Of a stretch of 64,000 nucleotides of DNA, positions 5,991-14,091 are shown one piece after another. The stretch spans positions 186,001-250,000 of the forward strand of contig NZ_CP047173.1 of the NCBI RefSeq assembly GCF_009834185.1. Reading direction: 5' to 3'. Each line of letters starts with the position of its first letter. The first letter of the stretch is position 1. The notes beneath the pieces were generated by a model that was given only the letters and a program-made list of their open reading frames with translations, was not told the DNA's origin and made no database searches. A program made the position numbers and the translations under genes. Origin of the DNA: Rathayibacter sp. VKM Ac-2760. GTDB taxonomy: Bacteria; Actinomycetota; Actinomycetes; Actinomycetales; Microbacteriaceae.

Positions 5991-8252
5991 CTAGACGGCC
6001 GGGCGGGTCAGGGCTCGGACCGACGTGACGCGGCGGCGGGCGATCGCGGCGACCGTCAGCAGCAGGCCGAAGAGCAGCCAGATCAGCAGGCCGACGACCG
6101 CGGCCGCGACGCCTCCGGTGCCCTCGACCACGCCGGCCAGGGCGTTCTGCGCGGCGGAGAGCGGCAGGAAGCCGAGGGCGTCGTCGAAGACGCCCGGCAC
6201 GGTCGAGATGATGCCGGCACCGAGGCCGACGACCGCGGCGACCATCGAGAGGAACCGCCCGAGTCCGCCGAGCAGCGCCACGAGGCCCTGGTTCACGGCG
6301 GCGAACGACGCCCCCGCCAGCATCGCCAGGGCGGCGAAGCCGAACCAGGTCACGAGGTCGAGGCTCGCGACCGCGCTCATCACGATCGCGACGGCGAGGC
6401 CCTGCACGAGCCCGATCACGAGGGCCGGAACGTAGGAGGACAGCGCGAGCGCCGCGGACGAGCGGGTCGAGGAGAGCGCGCGGTGCGAGAACGCGGCGAG
6501 CACGAGGAAGGTCGCCAGGGCGCCGAGCCAGAGGGCGATCGTTGCGAAGAACGGCACGCTCGACGCTCCGAACAGGTCGGTGCTGTTGCTCGAGTTCTCG
6601 ACCGGGTCGGCGACGACGTCGGCGAGGTTCTTCGACTCCGACTCCGTGTAGGTCGGCAGCTGGGCGACGGCCGCGTCGAGGCCGGTGGCGAGCGAGCGGG
6701 TGCCGTCGGCGAGCTGGAGCGCGCCGTCCGAGACTCCGCCGGCGCCGTCCGCGAGCTGGTCCGCGCCGTCGGCGGCCGAGGCGGCGCCGGTCGAGAGCTG
6801 TGCGGCGCCGTCGGCGGCGGAGGCGGCCCCGGTCGCGAGCTGACGGGCGCCGTCGGCGGCGGAGCTCGCGCCGGTGGCGAGCTGGGAGGCTCCGCCGGCC
6901 GCGGTGGTGGCGCCGGTCGAGAGCTGGGTCAGGCCGCCCGCGAGTGAGGCGGCGCCGTCGGCCACGCCGCGCGCGCCGGTCGCGGCGGAGGCCGTCCCCG
7001 AGACGAGAGAGGGCTGGTCGGCGGTCCCGACGCGGATCCCGGCGTCGAGCTGCGCGGTGGCTCCCGCGGCAGTCGTCGTCAGCGTCACCGGTCCGGTGTC
7101 GGAGGTCTGCGCATCGGCGATGACGCCCAGGGCGGTGAGGCACTCGGCGGTCTGGCAGGTGGCGAGGACCTGCTGGAGGCCCTGCAGCGTCCCCGCCGTC
7201 GACGCCGCGGCACCCGCGCTGAGGGCCGCGATCTGCTGCGTGCTCGCGCCGATCTCGACCGTGCTGGAGCTGAGCGCGTCGAGGCCGTCGGCGAGCGAGC
7301 CGGCGCCGGTCGCGAGCTGCGTCGCTCCGTCCGCGGACTGCTGCGCGCCGGTCGCCAGCTGCGAGACGCCGCCCGAGAGGTCGGAGGCGCCGGTGCCGAG
7401 CTGCGCGACGCCGTCGGCGAGCGACGAGGCGCCCGTGCCGACCTGAGCGACGCCGCCGGACAGAGCCGAGGCGCCGGTCGCGAGCTCGTCGATGCCGTCC
7501 GCGAGCGTGCTGGTGCCGTCGGCGAGCGTCGAGGCGCCACTGCCGAGCTGGTCCGCGCCGTCGGCGAGCGTGCCCGCGCCGTCGGCGGCCTGGCCGATCT
7601 GCTCGTTGAGGGTGTTGAAGCCGACGTAGACGTTCTCGAGGTAGGCCGTCGTCAGCTGGGTGTTGAGCAGCGCGGTCGCGGTGCTGGTGACGGTCGCCGA
7701 GATGGCGTCGTCGACGAGCTTCGCCTTCTCGCTCGTGGCGATGTCGATCGTGGCCTTCGTCGCGTCGGCGGCGTCTCCGGAGTAGGAGGTGGCGGCGGCC
7801 GAGAAGGACGAGGGGATCGTCACCACGGTCGCGTAGCTGCCGTCGGCGAGGCCCTTCGCGGCGTCGTCCTTGTCGGTGAGGACCCAGGTGAAGTTGCCGG
7901 TCGAGTCCGAGCCGGAGACGTTCGCGGCGGGAGAGGCCGAGGCGGAGGGCGTGGCCGACGCGGACGGTGGGGCGGACGCGGACGGCGCGGGAGTCGCCGA
8001 GTCGCTCGTCTCTCCGCCGGTCACGAGCCCCGCCGCGAGCTGGCGCCCGAGCGGCACCGTCTGCCCGTTGATCTCGACGGGGGTGTCCTCGTTCACGACC
8101 GCGGCCGTGATGGTGTCCAGGCGCTCGGTGGGGTTCCACAGCGCCCAGACGAGCAGGCCGCCGATGACGAGGGGGACGAGGACGATGCCGAGGAGCGTCA
8201 CCCAGGACACCTTCTTGACGCCGCGCGGGCGTTCGAGGGAGAAGAGAGCCAT
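5991..8252 (-). CDS. YhgE/Pip family membrane protein with long heptad-like repeat region
   Basis: 753 residues. It begins with one N-terminal membrane segment (WVTLLGIVLVPLVIGGLLVW) and a YhgE/Pip extracytoplasmic domain (ITAAVVNEDTPVEINGQTVP). A long extracytoplasmic stretch of 7/14-residue repeats of the type ADGAxQLATGAxxLADG follows (roughly residues 210-560), and then about five C-terminal membrane segments homologous to ABC-2 type permeases. This is the usual YhgE/Pip layout; members are linked to phage receptors, ESX-like export and small-molecule efflux. It sits 3 nt after the MMPL-ABC gene in the same operon, under the divergent TetR regulator, so it probably forms one export system with it. 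Substrate unknown. Confidence 0.88.
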   Translation of the reverse strand: MALFSLERPRGVKKVSWVTLLGIVLVPLVIGGLLVWALWNPTERLDTITAAVVNEDTPVEINGQTVPLGRQLAAGLVTGGETSDSATPAPSASAPPSASATPSASASPAANVSGSDSTGNFTWVLTDKDDAAKGLADGSYATVVTIPSSFSAAATSYSGDAADATKATIDIATSEKAKLVDDAISATVTSTATALLNTQLTTAYLENVYVGFNTLNEQIGQAADGAGTLADGADQLGSGASTLADGTSTLADGIDELATGASALSGGVAQVGTGASSLADGVAQLGTGASDLSGGVSQLATGAQQSADGATQLATGAGSLADGLDALSSSTVEIGASTQQIAALSAGAAASTAGTLQGLQQVLATCQTAECLTALGVIADAQTSDTGPVTLTTTAAGATAQLDAGIRVGTADQPSLVSGTASAATGARGVADGAASLAGGLTQLSTGATTAAGGASQLATGASSAADGARQLATGAASAADGAAQLSTGAASAADGADQLADGAGGVSDGALQLADGTRSLATGLDAAVAQLPTYTESESKNLADVVADPVENSSNSTDLFGASSVPFFATIALWLGALATFLVLAAFSHRALSSTRSSAALALSSYVPALVIGLVQGLAVAIVMSAVASLDLVTWFGFAALAMLAGASFAAVNQGLVALLGGLGRFLSMVAAVVGLGAGIISTVPGVFDDALGFLPLSAAQNALAGVVEGTGGVAAAVVGLLIWLLFGLLLTVAAIARRRVTSVRALTRPAV

Positions 8253-8255
8253 CTG

Positions 8256-11087
8256 TCAGCCGACCTTCGCGATAGCGCGGCGCTCGGCCGCGGGGGAGAC
8301 CGCGAGCGTGCCGCGATCGGTGGGGAGGAGGTCGTCGAGCGCGTCCGCGTCGACGGAGGAGGCGATCACCGTGAAGGAGTGCTGCTTCTGCGCGGCCTTC
8401 GCTCGCGCCCGGTCGAGCTCGGCGCGGAGGGCGTCGCGCAGCAGCGGGTCGGTGACGGTGTCGAGGTCGTCGAGCACCAGGAGCGGCGGAGCCGTCTCGA
8501 GCGCCGCGCGCACCTCGGCCACCGGGTCGCTCGCGCCGGCCAGCCGGACGAGTCCGACCCGGCCGCGGACGGCGGCGGAGCGGATCGGCACGACCAGGCC
8601 GTCGACCTTCAGCCGCCCGGCATCCGGGGCGAGGCGCCCCGCGATCGTCAGCAGCAGCGCGGTGCGACCCGAGCGGTGCGGCCCGTGCACGACGAGCGCT
8701 CCGCCGGCGGGGACCCGCAGGTCGACGTCGTGGTAGACCGGGCCGTCGGGCCCGTCGAGGCACAGTCCCTCGGCCACGACCGCGTCGGTGGCGCCGGGCT
8801 CGGGCCAGTCGGCCAGCGCGAGCTCCTTGGTCAGGCCCTCGCCCTCCACGTCGAACGACGGCAGGATCCGGTCGAGCCAGCGCGGCATGTGCCACGCGCG
8901 GTCGCCGAGCAGGTGCAGCACCGCGGGCACGAGCGTCATCCGGACGATGAAGGCGTCGACGAAGACGCCCACCGCCAGGCCGAGCGCGATCGGCTTGATG
9001 TTGGTGTCGCCCTCGGGCACGAACGCCGCGAAGACGGAGAACATGATGATCGCCGCCGCAGTGACGACCTTGGCCGAGCCGACGAAGCCCGACTCGACCG
9101 CCGCTCGCGCCGGCCGGCCGTGCACGTAGTCCTCGCGCATCCGCGAGACGAGGAACACCTCGTAGTCCATCGCGAGGCCGAAGAGCACGCCCATCAGGAT
9201 GATCGGCATGAAGCTGATGATCGGGCCGGTCTTGTCCACGTGCAGGGCGTCGGCGAACCAGCCCCACTCGAAGACCGCGGCGACGGCGCCGAAGGACGCG
9301 CCGACCGAGAGCAGGTAGCCCAGCGTCGCCTTGAGCGGCACCCAGAGCGAGCGGAAGACCATCGTCAGCAGCACCAGCGAGAGCCCCACCACCAGCAGGC
9401 CGAACGGCAGCAGCGCCTTCGCGAGGGTGTCGGAGATGTCGATGCCGACCGCGGTCTGGCCCGTCACCGCGAGGTCGACCCCGTAGGTCTCCTGGAAGTA
9501 GTCGTGCCTGTCGCGGATCTCGGCGACGAGCGCCTTGGTCGCCTCGGAGTCCGGGCCGCCCTCGGGGATCACCTGGATGATGCCGGTGTCGGCGGTCTCG
9601 TTCGGGGTGGCGAGCGGCACGGAGGCGACGCCGTCCAGGCCCTCGATCTCGGTCTTGAGGTCGGCCATCAGGCCGAGCGGGTCGGTCGAGCCGATGATCG
9701 TGCCGGTGACGATGAGCGGGCCGTTGTAGCCGGGTCCGAAGTTCTCGGCGAGCAGGTCGTAGGTGTCGCGCGCGGGCGTGCCCTCGGCCTGGTAGCCGGC
9801 GTCGGGCAGGGCCAGGCGGAGGCTGAGTGCCGGGATCGACGCCATGCCCAGCACGCCGACCACCGCGACGATCGTGAGGATCGGGAAGCGGGTGACGACC
9901 CGGACCCAGCCGCGGAAGAAGCCGCGCGGCACCTCGGCGTGCGGGTGCGCGCCGGGGGAGGGGGCGGTCGCGTCCTCGGTGGCGTCGGGGTCGGCGTGGG
10001 CGCCGGTCGACGCGGCCTTCTCGGCGCCGGCCTGCTTCGCGGCGGCCTTCTCGGCCTTGCGCTCCTTCGGACGGAGGCGCTCGCCGGCGAAGCCGAGCAG
10101 TGCGGGGGTGAGCGTGAGCGCGATGACCACGGCGATCGCCACTCCGCCCGCCGCCGCGATGCCCATCGTGGTGAGGAACGGGATGCCGGCGACCGAGAGG
10201 CCGGCCAGCGCGATGATGACCGTCAGGCCGGCGAAGACGACCGCGGAGCCGGCGGTCGCGGTGGCGCGGGCGGCCGACTCCTCCGGCGCCATGCCCTGCT
10301 TCAGCTGGTCCTGGTGGCGGCTGATGATGAAGAGCGCGTAGTCGATGCCGACCGCGAGGCCGAGCATCAGCGCCAGGAGCGGTGTTGTGGAGGAGATCGA
10401 GGCGAAGCGGGTGGCGATGAAGATCGCGGACATCGAGAGCGCGACGCCGAGCAGTGCGGTCACCAGCGGCATGCCGGCGGCGAGGAACGAGCCGAAGGTG
10501 AGCACCAGGACGACGAGCGCCACGACGAGGCCGATCGCCTCCGTGACGGTGACGCCGGGCAGGCTCTGCGAGAAGAGGTCGCCGCCGAGCGAGACCACGG
10601 TGCCGGCGGGCAGCGCGTCCTGGAGGGTGGTCGCCTCGGCCTTGAGGGCGTCGCGCGACTCGACCGAGGTGGTGGTGGCGGAGCCGTCCATCTGCGTGGT
10701 GATCACCAGCGCATTGCCGGCCTCGGAGATCGTGCCCTCGACGGTGTCGGAGTAGGGGTCGGTGACCGCGGCGACGCCGTCGATCGCCTCGAGCGCGGTG
10801 ACGGCCTCGCCGACCGGTCCGCTGATGTCGGCGTCCTGGACGCTGCCGCCGTCCGGCGCGACGACGACGTAGCGCGCGGAGGTGCCGCTGACCTGCGGGA
10901 AGGTGCGCTCGAGCTGGTCGAGGGCGGTCTGCGACTGCGTGCCGGGGATCGAGAACGTGTTGTCCGTGCCCTGGTTGAGCAGCAGCGCGCCACCGCCCGC
11001 GAGGACGACGACGGCGAGCCAGAGGACGGCGACCAGCCGGTGGGCGCGGAACACCCAGCGACCGAGTCGGTAGAGCATCGACGACAC
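8256..11087 (-). CDS. MMPL/RND transporter fused to a C-terminal degenerate ABC-ATPase-like domain
   Basis: 943 residues. Residues 1 to about 730 are an MMPL-family exporter: two repeats each with a membrane segment, an extracytoplasmic domain and five more membrane segments, including GIDYALFIISRHQDQLKQG and AMDYEVFLVSRMREDYVHG, the hallmark TM4/TM10 proton-relay motifs. The last ~200 residues resemble an ABC nucleotide-binding domain: GPVYHDVDLRVPAGGALVVH, Walker A GPHRSGRT near residue 802 and a Walker B-like LLVLDDLD. The LSGGQ signature and Q-loop are absent, and the usual catalytic Glu after Walker B is Asp. In many Actinobacteria a separate ABC-like protein pairs with YhgE; here it is fused to MMPL. 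Regulated by the TetR gene at 11238. Confidence 0.88.
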   Translation of the reverse strand: MSSMLYRLGRWVFRAHRLVAVLWLAVVVLAGGGALLLNQGTDNTFSIPGTQSQTALDQLERTFPQVSGTSARYVVVAPDGGSVQDADISGPVGEAVTALEAIDGVAAVTDPYSDTVEGTISEAGNALVITTQMDGSATTTSVESRDALKAEATTLQDALPAGTVVSLGGDLFSQSLPGVTVTEAIGLVVALVVLVLTFGSFLAAGMPLVTALLGVALSMSAIFIATRFASISSTTPLLALMLGLAVGIDYALFIISRHQDQLKQGMAPEESAARATATAGSAVVFAGLTVIIALAGLSVAGIPFLTTMGIAAAGGVAIAVVIALTLTPALLGFAGERLRPKERKAEKAAAKQAGAEKAASTGAHADPDATEDATAPSPGAHPHAEVPRGFFRGWVRVVTRFPILTIVAVVGVLGMASIPALSLRLALPDAGYQAEGTPARDTYDLLAENFGPGYNGPLIVTGTIIGSTDPLGLMADLKTEIEGLDGVASVPLATPNETADTGIIQVIPEGGPDSEATKALVAEIRDRHDYFQETYGVDLAVTGQTAVGIDISDTLAKALLPFGLLVVGLSLVLLTMVFRSLWVPLKATLGYLLSVGASFGAVAAVFEWGWFADALHVDKTGPIISFMPIILMGVLFGLAMDYEVFLVSRMREDYVHGRPARAAVESGFVGSAKVVTAAAIIMFSVFAAFVPEGDTNIKPIALGLAVGVFVDAFIVRMTLVPAVLHLLGDRAWHMPRWLDRILPSFDVEGEGLTKELALADWPEPGATDAVVAEGLCLDGPDGPVYHDVDLRVPAGGALVVHGPHRSGRTALLLTIAGRLAPDAGRLKVDGLVVPIRSAAVRGRVGLVRLAGASDPVAEVRAALETAPPLLVLDDLDTVTDPLLRDALRAELDRARAKAAQKQHSFTVIASSVDADALDDLLPTDRGTLAVSPAAERRAIAKVG

Positions 11088-11151
11088 GCGTGTCTCCTGA
11101 CGACGAGGGGAGTGGAGGACGACACGACAGTGCGGATGCGCGGACGTGCCC

Positions 11152-11201
11152 GATACACCGACGTATCCGATACGGAAATGTATCCGATACAGTGGTGTAT
11201 C
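11152..11201. promoter_or_regulatory. Three tandem TetR operator dyads in the divergent promoter
   Basis: Three consecutive 16-bp dyads of the form GATAC-N6-GTATC: GATACACCGACGTATC (11152-11167), GATACGGAAATGTATC (11169-11184) and GATACAGTGGTGTATC (11186-11201). Each pair is separated by one C, giving an exact 17-bp period. They lie between the divergent MMPL and TetR genes and are the obvious binding sites for that TetR protein. Confidence 0.85.
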
Positions 11202-11237
11202 TCAACACCGCCGACGCCCGCCCGGGAAGGACTCAGG

Positions 11238-11882
11238 ATGACCGACTCCGTCGAGACCTCGCGTCGCGGCCGGACGCGGGAGCGGCTCCTCGACGCCGCC
11301 TACGACGTCTTCGCCGAGACCGGCGTGCACACGGCCTCCGTCGAGCAGATCTGCGAGCGGGCCGGCTTCAGCCGCGGCGCGTTCTACTCCAACTTCTCCT
11401 CGAAGGAGGAGCTGTTCTTCGCCCTGATGGAGCGGGAGAACGGCGCCCGGCTGAGCGGACTGGTCGATCAGATGGGGCGGTCGATCCCCAAGCTGGTCGA
11501 GTCGGACGAGCCGCTGACCGCCGAGACGCTCGCCGTCGTCATCCTCGACGTGCTGCAGGGGCCCTTCACCGACAACCGGCGCTGGTGCGTGGTGCAGTCC
11601 GAGTTCGAGCTGCTCGCGCTGCGCGATCCGGCGATCGCGCCGCAGTACCGCGACTTCCGCGCCGGCTTCGACGAGACCCTGGTCGGCATCGTCCGCGGGG
11701 CTCTGCAGCAGGTGCAGCGCGACTTCGGCCTCGAGCCGACCACGGCCGTCCGGCTGCTGATCGCGAGCTACGACGACGCGGTGAAGACGTCGATCCTCGA
11801 GGACGACTCCGAGGACGCGGCGCTGGAGCGGCTGCGCTCGACGCTCACGGACGTGGTGCTGGCGATCTCCACCGCGCGCTGA
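11238..11882 (+). CDS. TetR/AcrR family transcriptional regulator of the MMPL-YhgE operon
   Basis: 214 residues. The N-terminal helix-turn-helix is textbook TetR: RERLLDAAYDVFAETGVHTA, then SVEQICERAGFSRGAFYSNF, then SSKEELFFALM. The C-terminal ligand domain is family-variable. The ATG has a GGGAAGG ribosome site 9-10 nt upstream. The gene diverges from the MMPL-ABC/YhgE operon across a 150-bp region holding three operator dyads, so it very likely represses that exporter and itself, and is released by an exported or toxic ligand. The ligand cannot be inferred. Confidence 0.92.
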   Translation: MTDSVETSRRGRTRERLLDAAYDVFAETGVHTASVEQICERAGFSRGAFYSNFSSKEELFFALMERENGARLSGLVDQMGRSIPKLVESDEPLTAETLAVVILDVLQGPFTDNRRWCVVQSEFELLALRDPAIAPQYRDFRAGFDETLVGIVRGALQQVQRDFGLEPTTAVRLLIASYDDAVKTSILEDDSEDAALERLRSTLTDVVLAISTAR

Positions 11883-11994
11883 GCCGCCACGGGGTGATCC
11901 GCCCCGGCTCGATGTGCCGAGCCCGATCCGCCCGGCCTGATCCGCCGGTGCGCAACCGCTCCCAGTGCCGCCCGCGCGCGACGAGGATGGACCC

Positions 11995-12867
11995 ATGGAA
12001 CTGCGCCAGCTCGAACACTTCCTCGCCGTGGCGAAGGAGCAGCACTTCACCCGCGCGGCGAGCGCGCTGCAGATCTCGCAGTCGGGGCTGTCGGCGTCGA
12101 TCCGCGCGCTGGAGAGCGAACTGGGGAGTGCGCTGTTCACCCGGAGCACCCGCCGGGTCGAGCTGACGCCGGCCGGGCGCGCGATGCTGGCGGAGTCCGA
12201 GCAGTCGGTCGCCAGCGCCCTCGCCGCGCGCGACGCGGTCCTGGCGGTGCAGGGCGTGCTGCGGGGGAGCCTCGCGGTCGGCACGGAGGAGTGCCTGGGC
12301 GGGGTGCACCTGCCGCGGGAGCTGGCGACGTTCCGCGAGCAGCACCCGGGCATCGGGCTGCGGCTGACGCACGACGGCTCGGGCACGCTGCTCGAGGCGG
12401 TGGGCAGCGGGCGGCTCGATCTCGCGCTGGTCGCGGACATCGGCGCGACGCCGGCGGGAGTGGTCACGCGGCCGCTCGCGAGCGAGGGCTTCGCGGTGCT
12501 GACGCATCCCGATCATCCGCTCGCCGACCGCGAGGCGTGCCGCATACCGGACCTGGAGGGCTGCACGATCGTCGGCCTGCAGGAGCACTGGGGCGCGAGT
12601 CACCTGGCGGCGCGGGCGTTCGCCGCGCACGGGCTGGCCTTCGAGGTCGAGCTCGAGGTGAACGACGTGCACACGCTGCTCGACCTGGTCGAGTACGGCA
12701 TGGGCGTCGCGGTGGTGCCGGCGCACTTCGCCGAGAAGCGGCCGGCCGGGCTGCGCGCGGTGCCGCTGGAGGATCCGCTGCTCGTCTGGCGGACCATGGT
12801 CGCGCTGCCGGAGCGGCCGAGCGCGGCGGCGCGCGCCTTCGTCGCGGCGCTGCCGCTCGCCTGCTGA
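11995..12867 (+). CDS. LysR family transcriptional regulator
   Basis: 290 residues. The N-terminal winged helix reads MELRQLEHFLAVAKEQHFTR, AASALQISQSGLSASIRALE, with the standard SELGSALFTR turn; a PBP2-like effector domain spans about residues 88-290 (LAVGTEECLGGVHLPRELAT onwards). LysR proteins usually activate a neighbouring divergent gene, but here the upstream gene is the co-directional tetR and the downstream gene converges, so the target is unclear. The ATG at 11995 has ACGAGGA about 9 nt upstream. Another in-frame ATG 10 codons upstream is less likely, given the conserved LysR N-terminus. Confidence 0.92.
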   Translation: MELRQLEHFLAVAKEQHFTRAASALQISQSGLSASIRALESELGSALFTRSTRRVELTPAGRAMLAESEQSVASALAARDAVLAVQGVLRGSLAVGTEECLGGVHLPRELATFREQHPGIGLRLTHDGSGTLLEAVGSGRLDLALVADIGATPAGVVTRPLASEGFAVLTHPDHPLADREACRIPDLEGCTIVGLQEHWGASHLAARAFAAHGLAFEVELEVNDVHTLLDLVEYGMGVAVVPAHFAEKRPAGLRAVPLEDPLLVWRTMVALPERPSAAARAFVAALPLAC

Positions 12868-13038
12868 TCGAGTAGCCCTCCGAGAGGGCGCATCGAGATC
12901 CGCCGTCGTCCGGAGCGTGGGTCTCGATACGCGCTGCGCGCTACTCGACCAGCAAGAACCGCCGCGTGATCGAGCAGCCCGCGGAGCGGGTCCTTTCCTG
13001 CTGATCGAGTAGCCCGCGCAGCGGGCGTATCGAGATCC
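12866..13038. repeat. Cluster of REP-like family B palindromes
   Basis: Four copies in alternating orientation: CTGATCGAGTAGCCCTCCG (12866), GGTCTCGATACGCGCTGCGC (about 12922), a partial GTGATCGAGCAGCCCGCGG (about 12966) and CTGATCGAGTAGCCCGCGCA (13000-13038). They fill the gap between the convergent LysR and aldo/keto reductase genes. Nothing else is visible here. Confidence 0.87.
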
Positions 13039-13045
13039 GACGCGC

Positions 13046-13903
13046 TCAGTCGAGCGAGGCGAGCTCCTCCGGCGTCAGCTCGAGGTCGGCCGCCGTGGCC
13101 GAGTCGCGGATGCTCTCCGGCCGCGAGGAGCCGGGGATCGGGATGACGGTGGGCGACTTCGCCAGCTCCCAGGCCAGGCAGACCACCTGCGGCGAGACGT
13201 CGTGTGCCTCGGCGACGGTGGCGAACGCCGCGAACGACGTGCCCAGCTCGGCGGCCGAGGTGATGCCGCCCAGCGGGCTCCACGGCAGGAAGGCGAGGCC
13301 CAGCTCCGCGCAGAGCTCGAGCTCCGCCTCGCTGGAGCGGAACTTCGGCGAGAACTGGTTCTGCACCGAGACCAGCCGGTCGCCGAGGATCCCGTGCGCC
13401 TCGCGGATCTGGTCCGGATCGGCGTTGGAGAGGCCGGCGCGGAGGATCACGCCCTCGTCGAGCAGCTCGGCGAGCGCGCCGATCGAGTCGGCGTAGGGCA
13501 CCTCGGGGTCGGGGCGGTGGTACTGGTAGAGGCCGATCGCCTCGACGCCGAGGCGCTGCGCGGAGGCGCGGGCCGCCTCCTTGAGGTACTCGGGACGGCC
13601 GTCCTGCGTCCAGACTCCCGGCTCGGGGCGGAGGTGCCCGCCCTTGGTGGCGACGAGCACCCCGGAGGTGTCGCCGCCGTAGCTGCGGAGCGCCTCCGCG
13701 ATGAGCAGCTCGTTGTGACCGAGGTCGGCGTCGCCGCCCTGGTGGTACGCGTCCGCCGTGTCGATGAGGGTGACGCCGGCGTCGAGGGCGGCGTGGATGG
13801 TCGCGATGGACCGCTCGCGGTCCGGGCGGCCCTCGATCGACATCGGCATGCCGCCGAGTCCGATGCTGCCGACGCTGATGTCGCCGATGCTGCGCTGCTT
13901 CAT
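13046..13903 (-). CDS. Aldo/keto reductase
   Basis: 285 residues with an (alpha/beta)8-barrel NADPH-dependent reductase pattern. The catalytic tetrad is visible: Asp and Tyr in LIDTADAYHQGG, Lys in VLVATKGGH and His in LYQYHRPDPEVP. The nucleotide-binding C-terminus includes VIPIPGSSRPESIRDSATAA. It is likely to reduce small aldehydes or ketones; substrate unknown. The start at 13903 has a GGAAAGAG ribosome site and matches family N-termini (MKQRSIGDISVGSIGLGGMP). A second aldo/keto reductase gene lies upstream on the same strand, separated by family B repeats. Confidence 0.9.
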   Translation of the reverse strand: MKQRSIGDISVGSIGLGGMPMSIEGRPDRERSIATIHAALDAGVTLIDTADAYHQGGDADLGHNELLIAEALRSYGGDTSGVLVATKGGHLRPEPGVWTQDGRPEYLKEAARASAQRLGVEAIGLYQYHRPDPEVPYADSIGALAELLDEGVILRAGLSNADPDQIREAHGILGDRLVSVQNQFSPKFRSSEAELELCAELGLAFLPWSPLGGITSAAELGTSFAAFATVAEAHDVSPQVVCLAWELAKSPTVIPIPGSSRPESIRDSATAADLELTPEELASLD

Positions 13904-13956
13904 GGGGTCTCTTTCCGGGTAGGGGATGTCCGGGTGATGGGACGGGGGATCGTCAT

Positions 13957-14083
13957 GCTGGTCGAGTAGCCCCGCAGGGGCGTATCGAGACCCACCGTGG
14001 TCAGCAAGGCGGGTCTGCAGACTCGGCGTCTGACGCAAGTGGATCTCGATACGCCCGCTGCGCGGGCTACTCGATCAGCAAGG
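13957..14083. repeat. Pair of REP-like family B palindromes in opposite orientation
   Basis: CTGGTCGAGTAGCCCCGCAG (about 13959-13994) and GATCTCGATACGCCCGCTGC (about 14042-14082) face each other across a 45-bp spacer, a BIME-like arrangement between the two aldo/keto reductase genes. Confidence 0.87.
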
Positions 14084-14091
14084 GGTGCGGC

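Noticed and set aside
5710..11208. Very long open frame (about 1830 codons) overlapping YhgE and MMPL in another minus frame
   Set aside because: Arg-rich, low-complexity translation caused by high GC; the real genes with full domain motifs lie in a different frame.
8379..11237. Long plus-strand open frame (about 950 codons) before tetR
   Set aside because: It is antisense to the MMPL gene. The TetR HTH begins at 11238 with its own ribosome site; the upstream part has no domain pattern.
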